64,000 bases of DNA from Plazaster borealis (lineage: Eukaryota; Echinodermata; Asteroidea; Forcipulatida; Labidiasteridae). The position numbers were made by a program, and so were the translations under genes. Under the pieces are notes generated by a model. That model did not search any database and was not told the origin of the DNA. It saw nothing but the letters and a program-made list of their open reading frames with translations. Positions 1 through 11,000 of this stretch are shown here, piece by piece (the stretch's first letter is position 1; each line of letters starts with the position of its first letter). Where the stretch lies: assembly GCA_021014325.1 (NCBI GenBank), contig CM037470.1:3065647-3129646 (forward strand). The letters run 5' to 3'.

Positions 1-192
1 TGTGTATTCCAATGGCAGATTATTCTTCCTGCGTGGACATAACCGCTCCAGATTTTCGGCGATATCTCAAAAACGCTACCACCATTTGAAAAATTAAATT
101 TTCACAGGTTAGTTTTAATGAATATATCTACATTTATATAGGATTAAAACAATCGAACTGTTCCAAAAACTAAAGGTATACGTTCCCTTTAA
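1..192. mobile_element. family C MITE, right part only, cut by the window edge
   Basis: Matches the right half of 1045-1435 (ATTCTTCCTGCGTGGACATA, then CGCTACCACCATTTGAAA) and ends in CCCTTTAA. Confidence 0.7.
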
Positions 193-520
193 AGGCGGAA
201 ACATTGTAAATTATACCCCAAAAAGAAAACCCAACTACATGGATTAACCAGCATTCAGAAGACCGACGATTTGTGGGATTGCATTTTGGCGGTAACTTTC
301 AGTTTGACATTTGAACTGCTCGTATTTTTGGATGTTGTCCTAACTTAAACGGGCGGTCTTTTTGGAGAGGCAGCCAATTACACCTATGGGATTCAATTGA
401 CAGAGCAAACGCTCTACACATTTTGTTTCTTCGATTTGTTTAGTGTTTCAAAATTGCAAACACCCCTGAAGCATATATGACTAGAGAAGTTGTTTTAACA
501 AAAATGATATACGACAAACC

Positions 521-727
521 CAGAGCCGTATATTGAGAGAGTTGCGACAACACGCGATTAGAAGCCATTTTGTGTCAAAACAAAACATCATTGGCGAATA
601 CAGGGTGCCAGACTAGTCTGCCCATTGGGTTGTGCTGCTTTTGGACCGAAAATGGCGTCCAGCAACCACGTGACCGAAGAAAAACTGGTCCCTCTTTGTC
701 ACAACTCTCTCAATATACACAGCTCTG
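521..727. mobile_element. hAT-type MITE with 8-bp target duplication
   Basis: Termini CAGAGCCGTATATTGAGAGA and its complement, closing in CAGCTCTG. It is flanked by GACAAACC at 513-520 and again at 728-735. CAGRG ends with 8-bp duplications are the hAT signature. Same family as 34447-34646 and 34655-34855. Confidence 0.88.
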
Positions 728-984
728 GACAAACCCTTTTTTTGAACACACGTTTCAATCTGTTCACTTGCCCCTTTGCTCGTCATAATTAAACCAAATC
801 TACCTGATCCATTGAATTAATTGGAGTCAGTCGTGTCAATATAGAATCCTTAATTGGCAGAGCCTCGGGAGTCATTCACTTGAATGTTCTGTCACGACGG
901 AGGATGTTTCGTCCTATGTACATGACTTAATATACGGAATAATAATTAATAGCGATAAAGGTTAAAAAGCTATACTATAATAAA

Positions 985-1491
985 GGTAAACTGTCTGATA
1001 AGATTAAAGGTAAAATGTCTGATAAGATTTGAAACTTAGCTTGATTAAAGAGTCTGTATACGTTTGGTAATGACTCTAAAAATTAATGGCAATAAAAACT
1101 TACTTGGTGAGAAGTATACGGCAGCTTTGGATAGTATAATGCATTTTTAGAAAATGTTCACTTCGAAGTACTGCGGTTATGGAAAAAGCTATCACTTTTT
1201 ATCCAAAAAAACTAGAATCTGAGAAGCGTTACTGACAGTTCTCAGATTGTGAATTCCGATTGCAGATTATTCTTCCTGTATGGCGTAACCACTCCAGATT
1301 TTTGGCAATATCTCAAAAACGCTACCACCTTTTGAAATTAATTTTTTACAGATTAGTTTTATGGTATATCTACAACTATAATAGGATTGAAACAAACGGT
1401 GGGTTCAAATTACCAAACGTATACAATCCCTTTAAAAGGTATACTATCTAAAGGTAAAATGTCTGAAAAGATTTTAAACTTAGCTTGATTA
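985..1491. repeat. direct repeats on either side of a MITE
   Basis: AAAGGTAAAATGTCTGATAA, then AACTTAGCTTGATT lie at 1006-1046 and, with few changes, at 1451-1491. A partial third copy is at 985-1005. The MITE 1045-1435 sits between them. Confidence 0.65.
1045..1435. mobile_element. TTAA-flanked MITE family C
   Basis: TTAA at 1045-1048 and 1432-1435. Ends AAGAGTCTGTATACGTTTGG and ACCAAACGTATACAATCCC. The terminal core CGTTTGGTAAT is shared with family B. Confidence 0.78.
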
Positions 1492-1580
1492 TAAGTGGTT
1501 TCTTCTCTGCCTTTCATCTCTATGGACCCCGGTTCGAATCCCGCACCGGTTCCCCGGCATGTTGGGTTTGCATTTGCAGT
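1485..1580 (+). mobile_element. tRNA-like SINE relic
   Basis: CCCCGGTTCGAATCCCG is a perfect B box (near 1529-1545), with a weak A-box candidate about 40 bases before. No cloverleaf is complete. Confidence 0.4.
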
Positions 1581-1683
1581 CACAAACCCGATCATTTTGG
1601 TGCTCGATATGTGGCATGGTGTACCCCCCCCCCCCCATTGTATCTTCGTTGTGTTCTGGGAATCTCAGGATTTCTTTACAAAA

Positions 1684-1715
1684 GTTAAGGGTGGTACAGT
1701 AGTACCACCCTTAAC
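1684..1715. repeat. perfect 14-bp hairpin
   Basis: GTTAAGGGTGGTAC, loop AGTA, GTACCACCCTTAAC. The surrounding sequence recurs in part near 36836-36900 (GTGTTCTGGGAATCTCAG). Confidence 0.8.
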
Positions 1716-1897
1716 AAAAATTTGGGGACACCCTATGCCACATATCAGACATGGTATATACCTGATTGCGAGGGTTTCCCTACCTCTGGGTGACCCCCCC
1801 CCCAAAAAAAAACAAAAAAAACACAAAAAAACTAATAATAATAATACAATACAATAATCTAGGCCTAATAACAATACATTAAAATAACATAAAATAT

Positions 1898-1941
1898 AAA
1901 ATAATTAACTAAAATAAAATGAATAAAAATAAATAAATAAA

Positions 1942-1978
<37 letters not shown>

Positions 1979-1980
1979 AA
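1898..1980. repeat. (TAAA)n microsatellite
   Basis: Runs of AAATAAATAAAT, with an A-rich preface from about 1800. Confidence 0.9.
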
Positions 1981-2231
1981 CAACTGGCTAATTAATTTTG
2001 AGTTCTTAAAGTTGTAATTACTAGGGGCCTACTTATCAATGTCGTATTTTGGTGTGCAATACCATAAATGAAAGCCTATAACTTTTTTGAATCTATAAAT
2101 ATAGCTATTTTAAAATAAAGATCTACATTTTCGGGTCAAAACAACCAAAACTCGTACCCTGCAGCCTTTATATTTGTAAAACAATAAATGTTTAATCAAA
2201 TCGTGACAAAGAAAAACAACCTTCAATTTAC

Positions 2232-2760
2232 AACGACAAAGAGACAGAGTGGGAAGTGATCGCCGAAGTGTACGGCAAATTGATGCAGGTAAATAGTGTC
2301 ATGATGGAGCTATCAGTAATTACATCGCTTGGATACGGACGAGTGGAGGAAAAAATTGATAAACGCGGTTGCTAAGTGCAATCCATTTCAGCGCATGCGT
2401 TCCCAGAGCGACCATGCAACGGTCTATGGGTGGGGGAGAGGGAGTGCAGCTGAACACATAGTCTGGTCCCCTGTCTTTATCCGCAAGGATAAAGACAGGT
2501 ACTTGTTTTACAGACCCAATGATTTCATTGGATGCAATGCGCGCGTGTTTGTCTGTAATGTTGCTTACACAATGCGTGACTACGAATCTCTGCCGTGTGA
2601 ATGGATGCGAGGTCAAAGGTACATCTACCAGGATCCCTCCATTGGCTCAAGGCCGCTATCTGGCGTTATCCACGAGCTTCGAAGTGTGACGTCAGATGTT
2701 CGGACTACTAAACACACAGCATCTGAATGTTATACGAACGGTCATTTTATTAGGTTTTGA
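2232..2760 (+). other. unassigned open frames with a perfect hairpin
   Basis: A start-less frame (IYNDKETEWEVIAEVYGKLM, then Q|gtaaat) is followed in another frame by a 143-codon ORF (2329-2760, MDTDEWRKKLINAVAKCNPF onward). A perfect inverted repeat CCTGTCTTTATCC / GGATAAAGACAGG lies at 2470-2499. The first frame has protein-like composition, but I recognise no family and cannot exclude chance. Confidence 0.2.
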
Positions 2761-3101
2761 ATGATTTTAAAGTGAGTGCTCTTTCTGATGCACTAAATAA
2801 TGTCAGAAAGTATCCCACAGCAATAGATTATCCACCCGAGTCTATAATTTTGCAAGGGAAGGCCTTAGTGTCGTTGCTATAATGCCAGATACTTCGTGCA
2901 TGCCGTTCGGCACTTCCTGGGTTTCTGTTTTACGGATTCCCAATTCGTCAAAGAAACTCGTCGTTGACTTTGCTTTTTGCATATCGTTTTAAAAAAAATA
3001 TATATATATAGGGTCTTCTAGAAAGTATAATTTGTTGTCATAATAAATGCTATTGAACGATTTTTTTTTTTAACTGCACAATAGTATTATAGCTTTGGAG
3101 C

Positions 3102-3501
3102 CAGTGGCGTAACTAAAGGGTGGGGGGACACGGGGGGCACGTGCCCCCTCCATTGATGAAGTGCCCCACCCCCCTTGATGCCCCCTTTTGAAATCTTGAC
3201 TTTTGCGATTGGAAATTTCCAGAGTAAGATGTTAACTTTTATACGCTATAATGTGATAATTTCAACGTTTTTAAAACTATTTTTTCATTTACACGCAGAA
3301 AATGTATTTGTTTTTACACTCACGCAAGATTATCTTATAAAAACCCCAGTTAATTACATTTTAAAAAGACGCTGAAAGGGGGGCTTGTATATAAATAAAA
3401 AAAAGGGCAAACGGAAACTAAGCCAGAAGTGCCCCCCTAGAAAAAAATGGTGCACAACCTTGTGCCCCCCCCCCTAAAACGTTACCCTAGTTACGGCGCT
3501 G
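3102..3501. mobile_element. hAT-type MITE, 400 bp
   Basis: Ends CAGTGGCGTAACTA and TAGTTACGGCGCTG. A perfect 8-bp duplication TTTGGAGC lies at 3094-3101 and 3502-3509. The body has poly-G/C blocks and an AT-rich centre; the 66-codon frame inside is chance. Confidence 0.88.
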
Positions 3502-4929
3502 TTTGGAGCCGAAGGTAGCGAAAACTTACCTAAGATTGGCAGAAAATTAAAATGGCCACATGCTGCTAAGGTTACCATTGGATAGTACCAGCATAATGCC
3601 ATCAGAATGATCTCAGCAAAAAAAAATTACTTTTAAGGCATACCTTCAAACCGTCGATGCGAAATGAGATTAAAGCTATATTACGCTCTAACTCATCCCA
3701 TAGATCAATAACAAACCAAATGCTCATACTATCCAGTGATGAAAACTGATAAATAAATTATATCAGCAAAATGCAATTTGGCAAAATTAAGAATACTGTA
3801 ATTGCGTTGTGATCAAGACCTCCGGGGCGAATTCGAATCCAGGCGTGAATGCAGCGGGTTCCCCTCCGGGGCTTTTAGTCCCAAGGCAGGGGAGAGCTAT
3901 AGAGAGGGTCGCGGTGACATTATGCCTCGAGGTCCGTTGGCCATTATTACATGGAGTGGAAAAAAATCTTAGGCTACCTCTCCCTCGTACCACTTATATT
4001 AGTCACTGAACATCCGCTGTCTTGTAACCCTGCCGCCTCCGGAGGGTGTGTAGCTCGTATCGCCAGCCAAAATGTCAAATCTTCTTGAAGTGAGAGATCA
4101 CCCGTCCCCCTTTGGGTCGAGAATTATAGACCATCAGTCGTGCCCTCGAAAATAATTCAGTAAAAGACCAATATATGTAACCTTTGGTTACGAACAGACA
4201 TTTCCATGGCCTTTCTGGCAGGCGAGATACTTTACTTGTTGTATGGGAAAGTTTACATGTTGTGTCATAATTTCCACATAAAAGGAGTTATAAAACAGTC
4301 CTTCTTCATCATAGTATTATTAACAATTAACAAAAATCAGAAGAGTAAGATTAAAGGAACATTACAGAATTGGTTTTTGCTAACAAAACGGTGTGAACAC
4401 TTAATATAATCCACCAAAAACATAAACCGACAAACCTGTAGAAGTTTGAGATCGATCGGCCATCTGGGTCACGAGAAAATAGTGAAAAACCGATTACACA
4501 TTTGCATGTGTACAATGCATGAATAAAACGCTCATGAGCGATAAACCCTAATCGGAAATTAGTTTTATTTATTTCTCATCAAATATGGCATTGCAGACAG
4601 AAATATTTCTAGGGATGTTTCTACTATCATCATCATTATAGACCGTGTAAGTTTTATGTAAATCTGTGATCTTAAAGAAAATTTTAATTACCAGTTCGGT
4701 AAAGGTCCTTTAAGATTAAATGTGGGTTTGTTTCCCCGGAAGACCGGGCTCTGTGGCTCTTTTGTAATGTGATGCCGCAGGTTACCATGGTCTGTAAAAA
4801 GAACATTAACAAAGGCACACGTGAATGTCATCAAAGGAATATATTTTTTCCATTTCAGTTAAAACAATATTTATTAGTTAGGAAGTAAGTGATCTTTTTG
4901 CGCGATAGCTTGATATTTCATTGACTATT

Positions 4930-5035
4930 GTTTGTAGGGTTTTTTTTTTGTTTTGTTTTTTTTTTCTTGGGGGGGAGGGGTTTGGGGGTGTGTTGGTGTT
5001 TGGTTGTTGGTTGTTTTTTTGTTTGTTGTTGTTTA
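4930..5035. repeat. G/T low-complexity tract
   Basis: Poly-T, poly-G and TTGTTTGTTGTTG runs. The rest of 3510-5278 has no feature I can name beyond a GC-rich block at 3815-3990. Confidence 0.8.
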
Positions 5036-5278
5036 CTCTGCACCAGTATACCCTGACTAAGAGCCTGAATATTCACTGAATAATCATTCATCACATTTGA
5101 CCCCAAACACTGCTGCAGAGTTTAGGCATTCTACGGGTTGGAGTACGTACACACATTGTGGCCTTGTACACAGACTGAAAAAAAAAAACTTAGAATGATT
5201 TGCATAATTAGTTTATAAGCCACGGTGGTTTTTAACACGTTGGAGCGTGTTGTCTTAATTTTCCCCTTGTAAAAAAAG

Positions 5279-6036
5279 GTAAAAGGGACATGTTGCCTTG
5301 ATTTGGCGCTTTGTGCAATACAAAGCGTTTGAAAGCGTTGGTTAAAGGCACTGGACACTTTTGATAATTGTCAAAGACGAGTATCCTCACTTGGTGTATC
5401 CCAACATATGCATAAAATAACAAACCTGTGAAAATTTGGGCTCAATTGTTCATCGAATTAGCTGCAGAAAAATAAGTAATGGAAAAACACCCTTGTTGCA
5501 CAAATTTGTGTGCTTTCAGATGCCTGAACAAGGCTTCAGGACTGAAGTCTTTTTCAGATTTAAATATTTTAGTGAGAAATTACCTCTTTCTCAAAAACTA
5601 CGTTATTTTTGAGGGAGTCATTTCTCACAATGTTTTATACAACAGCTCTCCGTTGCTCGCTACCAAGTAAGTTTTTATGCTAATATATATTTTAAGTAAT
5701 TACCAAACGTGTCCAGTGCCTTTAAATGAATATGGCTGAAAAGATGTTTTAAAAGTAGAATAAAAAGATCCACAAAAATATGCCTCGAAATTGTGTGGTT
5801 TCCCATAAACTAACACGGTCCGCCATTTTGTGGAGTCAAAAAAATATATACGAAATGGCGGACCGTGTTTAGTTCACGAAGTAAAAGGAAAACCACACAG
5901 TTTCGAGGCGTATTTGTGTGGATCATTATACTCTACTTTTAAAACATCTTTCCAGCCATATTCATTTCATAACGAACACTTGCAAACGCTTCTTCAGCCC
6001 AAAACGCCTAATCCAAGGCAACGTGTCCCTTTTTAA
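5279..6036. mobile_element. foldback element, hosting the family B MITE
   Basis: The arms pair AAAGGGACATGTTGCCTTG with CAAGGCAACGTGTCCCTTT, and ACACGGTCCGCCATTTTGT with AAATGGCGGACCGTGT, around a loop near 5832-5852. The MITE at 5342-5725 interrupts the left arm. TTAA ends the right side (6033-6036). Confidence 0.75.
5342..5725. mobile_element. TTAA-flanked MITE family B
   Basis: TTAA at both ends. Ends read AAGGCACTGGACAC and GTGTCCAGTGCCTT. It is inserted inside the larger foldback element 5279-6036. TTAA targets are typical of piggyBac-type transposition. Confidence 0.8.
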
Positions 6037-7850
6037 AACATTCAACAATTGTTTTGTTTAAAAAAATTGCCTGACGTTTCGACCCCAGCAGAGTGTTTCT
6101 CAAAGGACTTTGAGTAAATAAATGAATAAATCACATAAAGTTATTACAATTTTCAGATACAAAATACGTTTATCTGATCCAGGGACCATGTTGAATGAAA
6201 AATAAATATTTTGTCATGTAAGTTCACCCAAACAAGGATAAAAGCCACTCTTGGTTAGGGGCTACAAGAAGAAAATATTTAAGATGAAAATAACTCAGGG
6301 GAGCTGAAGGTAGGAATTGATATTCCTCTTAAAACAGTCTATAGATTGTAAGATGGAGGGAAACATGCACCAGGCAAGGAGTTCCAAAGAGATGCAGTAC
6401 GTGGAATAAAGCTGTTGGAATGGCTCTTTGTTCTACAAAGTGTTTTGGTGAGAAGAAACAAATGGGGGCGGTCAAGCGTATACTGACCCAATTAAACGAC
6501 CCTGCGTTATGGTTAGACCCGCGTTTATACTCTTGATGGTCAGTTTACGCTCGTGTCTATTCATGCGACCAGCCATTACGTGACCCCAGAGTGTGGTGAC
6601 GTCAGGATGACCTATGACATATGCGGGTACCCGTTTGGGCAAAAGATATGCAAGGTGTCTTTGCGTTTGAGTTGTAATAATTGGGAAATAATCCTTTATG
6701 GATATTTTACTGATCAAGTGGAATGATTGAGGACTTACGTCAGAAGATTACCGATGGAAGTTGAATGCCTTTTCTTCTTCACTCCTTTATATAAAATAAT
6801 CATAAACAGCTCTCTTTTTTTCTTTTGCCGCAAGGCTTCTCTCACTTCAGCTTCCCCATAAATAGCAAAGGAGTGAATGCCCATCCGAGCCGACAGGGAA
6901 TTGCAGCAACATGTGGAGCAAAATATCAATGACTTGTTTTTCTCTTCTACAGAGAGAATATGCACCCGAAGGCGAGCGACTGAAGTAAAAACACATCTCT
7001 TACATGCACCAGGTGTATTTTTAGTTTTCGTGCAAGATAGACCGAATAAGGTCGAAGACCGGTAGCATCACTGCTGTCGGCGGGAACGTGGGTTCGAGTG
7101 GGTAGAGAGGCTACTTAAGTACATTTTCGACTTTCACCTAGTCTTCCAGACGCTGATTCGTCTCTTATAGTACAAGGTAATTTCTTGAGATGTTAAATTC
7201 CTTTTAGTGACACTCATTTCGATATTGACGAAGGATTTTTTTTAAATATCATGTCAACTATCGAGTATTAGCGATGCCAGGTACAGTCCATGCAACCTGT
7301 GACATTTACCTGTTTACAAAAGAGCCACAGAGCCTGGACTTTCTGATGGCATCATTTGTACACATTTCAATGGAAGAACACATCAAACCTTTACATTTTA
7401 TGGAGATTGTTAACTTTTGATATGAAGAAAGGGGCACATCTCAAAACTTGTTCAGTCGTTATTTTTAAAACTGTTGAATTTATGTGGAAGTTATACACAA
7501 AATGTACAATTTCCCATATGACCAGTGTGGTGTCTTGCCTGTCAGAAATGCCCTGGAGTGTACAAGATCATTATCTTTTGCAAACAAAGGTTACATTGTC
7601 TAAAAGTTAAAAAGGAGGGTTTTTTATTTAATTTTTTTTATAAATGTCCTTTTGGTTCCCTTCACACGATGTTTTCACGCACGACCTTATAGTCAAAACT
7701 TCCGCTTGTCATATTGCGTCGTATAGGTCCGGACCTCCGAAACAATTTAGCAATGTTTGAGAAGATTTCACCTGGGACCTTGGACAGCACAAAAATGTTC
7801 GTCCTTTAAATCTGTCTTTAGTTGTCATCACATCATTCTCATTTCCGCAG
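6037..7850. other. 5' flank of amt, no clear feature
   Basis: It holds scattered short frames and the candidate donor at 7177. No TATA box and no named repeat. Confidence 0.5.
7128..7176 (+). other. candidate 5' non-coding exon end for amt
   Basis: TACAAG|gtaatt at 7177 is a good donor, and the coding exon at 7851 needs a donor upstream. This one lies 0.67 kb before it. No TATA box is clear. This is a guess from splice consensus only. Confidence 0.2.
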
Positions 7851-8063
7851 CTGAAGATGGAACCAACGATCGACACAACCCTTCTGGAGACCCTACCACC
7901 TTATCTCCTGAATTCCTCGATTAATCTGACGGTGCTTGAGGAGCAACATCCGCCTACGAAATGGGACGACGCCACCTGGATCCTAACCAGCGCTTTTATC
8001 ATCTTTACCATGCAGTCTGGTTTCGGACTGCTGGAATCCGGTAGCGTCTCGCAGAAGAACGAG
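7851..8063 (+). CDS. amt: amt exon 1 (coding part 7857-8063)
   Basis: The exon opens after an acceptor (atttccgcag ending at 7850) with six untranslated bases before the ATG at 7857, so at least one non-coding exon lies upstream. It encodes 69 residues: an extracellular N-terminus and the first membrane segment (WILTSAFIIFTMQSGFGLLE). The donor is GAG|gtagga at 8064, phase 0. Reading past the donor gives an artefactual 80-residue ORF. Confidence 0.9.
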
Positions 8064-11000
8064 GTAGGAAAAAGAAGCGTGTGGATGGACCCGTTATGAG
8101 TCCCGTGCCTTGCTGCAGGCGTCAAAAGTTATGCATTTCATTGTTTTCCAAAGTTGCAAAGCCCACAGCGAGGTGAACGTCTTGATATCCTAGACTGGAC
8201 CATTCCACATAATATCTAAGAGGGGTTCAGTTTCCAGGGTTGTGTTTTTTTATGGGCTGAGTAGCCTTGATCAAGGCGTTGGAGTTTTTTTCTCAATTTT
8301 ATTTTATTGTTTTCATTTTATTTTATTTGCGCCGCGCTACCCACCCGAGCTACCAACCCGAGCTACCAACCCGCCCGAGCTGTGTGTACGGTGTCTGTGT
8401 GTGCAGTACGGTATGCGCGTGCTCGTGTGAGCTGTATCGGACACTCACCGAAACAACGCCTTGACGGTTCTGTCTCGAAAAGCCAATGACTCATTACTAT
8501 AATGCGCGCGAAAGGCGAGACCCCATTGGTCAGCGGCGGAAGTCTTGTTTACTCATTCTTATGAATATGCATGCAGTATCCAGATGTGGCTACTGTACTG
8601 GCGCGCCGGTTTGAATTTGGGAATACTTTGTTATAATAATATCTATCTGAAAATGTTGCGTATTCTCCTCAGCTGAGCGAGACAATGAGGGCATGGCAGG
8701 AATTAAACAAATGAGGTTGCGTGGATCAATTTGTAACATACATTACATACACCATTTTCCAGCAGGAAATGTCTCCATCTTGCATCATTAAACAGTGATT
8801 TAATCATTGTTGGTGCATTCATTGGAGGTAAAAATATACAAAACAAAGACCTCAATAAACTACCATTGTTGATTGTTTCATGAAGGCATATAGTTCATTG
8901 CACTTTTTATATCATTTTGGCCGCCCCACTAAAAAAAGAGCTGCCTAACACCAAATTTCCCAAGTACACTCACTAGAACAGGGTAGCTAAAAATCTATTT
9001 CACATGTATCATGTGTGGCTGTATCCTGTCAATTTTTGTTTAGCAGTAAATTCTTATAAGACCCTGTCTGAGAACAATTAAAAAGTATGAAGACGGTGTG
9101 AGTGGCTGCACAGAGTCGGACTTCGAGAGGACATGTCTGGAAAACACAGATGCAGAAACTACATCAACTCCAGAATTATCAACCAAAAGAATGGCGAATG
9201 ATCCGAGGGTAGAGAGGTAACTTGAGTGCAGCGCATAAAGCTCCAGGGGCCGCGCCCGGGTTCAGCACTTGTGAGCTGACTGACCTGCCTCGCAGATTAC
9301 CGTCCAAAATGGCTGAGACAATGCTACACACAAACGCTATTAAGTCGGTAACTACTAGTCACATCGCATCACATACAGCAAGCATGATATGGTACAAAGG
9401 TCATAGTGAGAGAAGCTCGTGATTGGACGTCAAAATGAATAATTCATTTGCTTCCCATCCTGTGTTGTCTGCAATAGGTCTGACGAAATATTTAAATATT
9501 CATGAGCTGCATACTAGCATATCCGAGAGCCCCCCCCCACTTTTGTCCAATATTGGACGAAAATATCAAGAAACACATTAAACCCGGAAGTTACAGACCC
9601 GTCAAGGCTGTCGGCCTGACGGCCTCCGCATGCGGAGAGTGGTACGAGTGCGGATGACCTGCGCACACTGTGTGTACGGGCGTCGTGCGATGTCATACAC
9701 ACCTTACGCACAGCGTATACGGGTGGGTTTACGGCGTCTTTTTTGGAGTGAAATGCGACTGCCTTGATCAAGGCTATGGGCTGAGGGAAACTCTTTACCA
9801 TACCCAGCGTACAAAATCTGCCACATGGCTTAGCTTGAGAGTCAACACAGCCCAGACACATCCAACCCTCTGATAAAGTGGATCATTCCGGCCATCTGTT
9901 TGTTGTATCAGGCGGTGCCGTTGATCTGTCAGGACAGACTGGCACAACCTCGTCCCCATGGTTTACTTGATTTCCAACCATGTTTACAATAGTAAACCCT
10001 GGGAGGGGAAACTCCTTACTTGGACCCTGGACAACGAGTGGTGTACAAAAGTCTAATGTAAACATGTTAAGTTGTACTCGTTCAGTATTCATTATGTTCA
10101 CAGCCAGACTATTCTAATTTGCATACGTATCCAAACAATTTGGATGTGCAAATGATCCAATACGTGAGAGAGAGGTCAACCTCGTACTGCTCGACACACC
10201 TTGGGGACGAGGTTGAGACTGGCAAGTCTGACTGTAACTAGAGGACACATACAACATTTATATTATTTTCGGTAGACAGCACTCAGTATTAGGGTTCTGA
10301 ATGTAAAACCCAAACCATAATGGAACCCGGGCATTAATTAATTAGCTTAATGAAACTGGGATTGAAACTGTGCGGAGAACTACATTTTTAGTAAATCAAA
10401 TTATTTACAGCCATTTACAGATTAAATTGAAAAATCTGGGTTATGAAAATTATGTTTTCAAGTATTTTCATGTGAACGAAATTTGCATTTATAAATCACC
10501 GGCACAAGCACCTAGTTACTCTGACTTTCAGGCATTGGGACGAAGCATACAAACAGCTGAACGGGCTGAATGAAGATTCTCACACAAGTGAAATTTTGTC
10601 CCTGTTTGTTTGCGTTGTTATAATATGAGGATAGACTAGACAACAAAAAATAAAAATATTTGATTACAACAGTTGGATTGCGCGATGTTGGTCTCGGAGC
10701 TGCTATTATAACGTGCGAGGTTTGTACTTTGCGCGATAAAAGATTATACAAAATATAAAAAATTAAAAGCTGCACCGAACCCTTCGAGTGTATCGATGTC
10801 AAATTTCACTACACATCTAAAGAGGTGCTGTAGCTGTCAGTAGCAAGAAAAACGCGCTGTTTACAATTATCATAAACATATTTGTACATCTTCTTGAAGT
10901 TATTTTCTCTTCTGAGGGGCTTCAGATATCAATCATTAAAAACGAAAAAAAATCAAAAGAAAAAAATAATTACATCTCCAGAGGCAAGCTGGTGGTTTTT

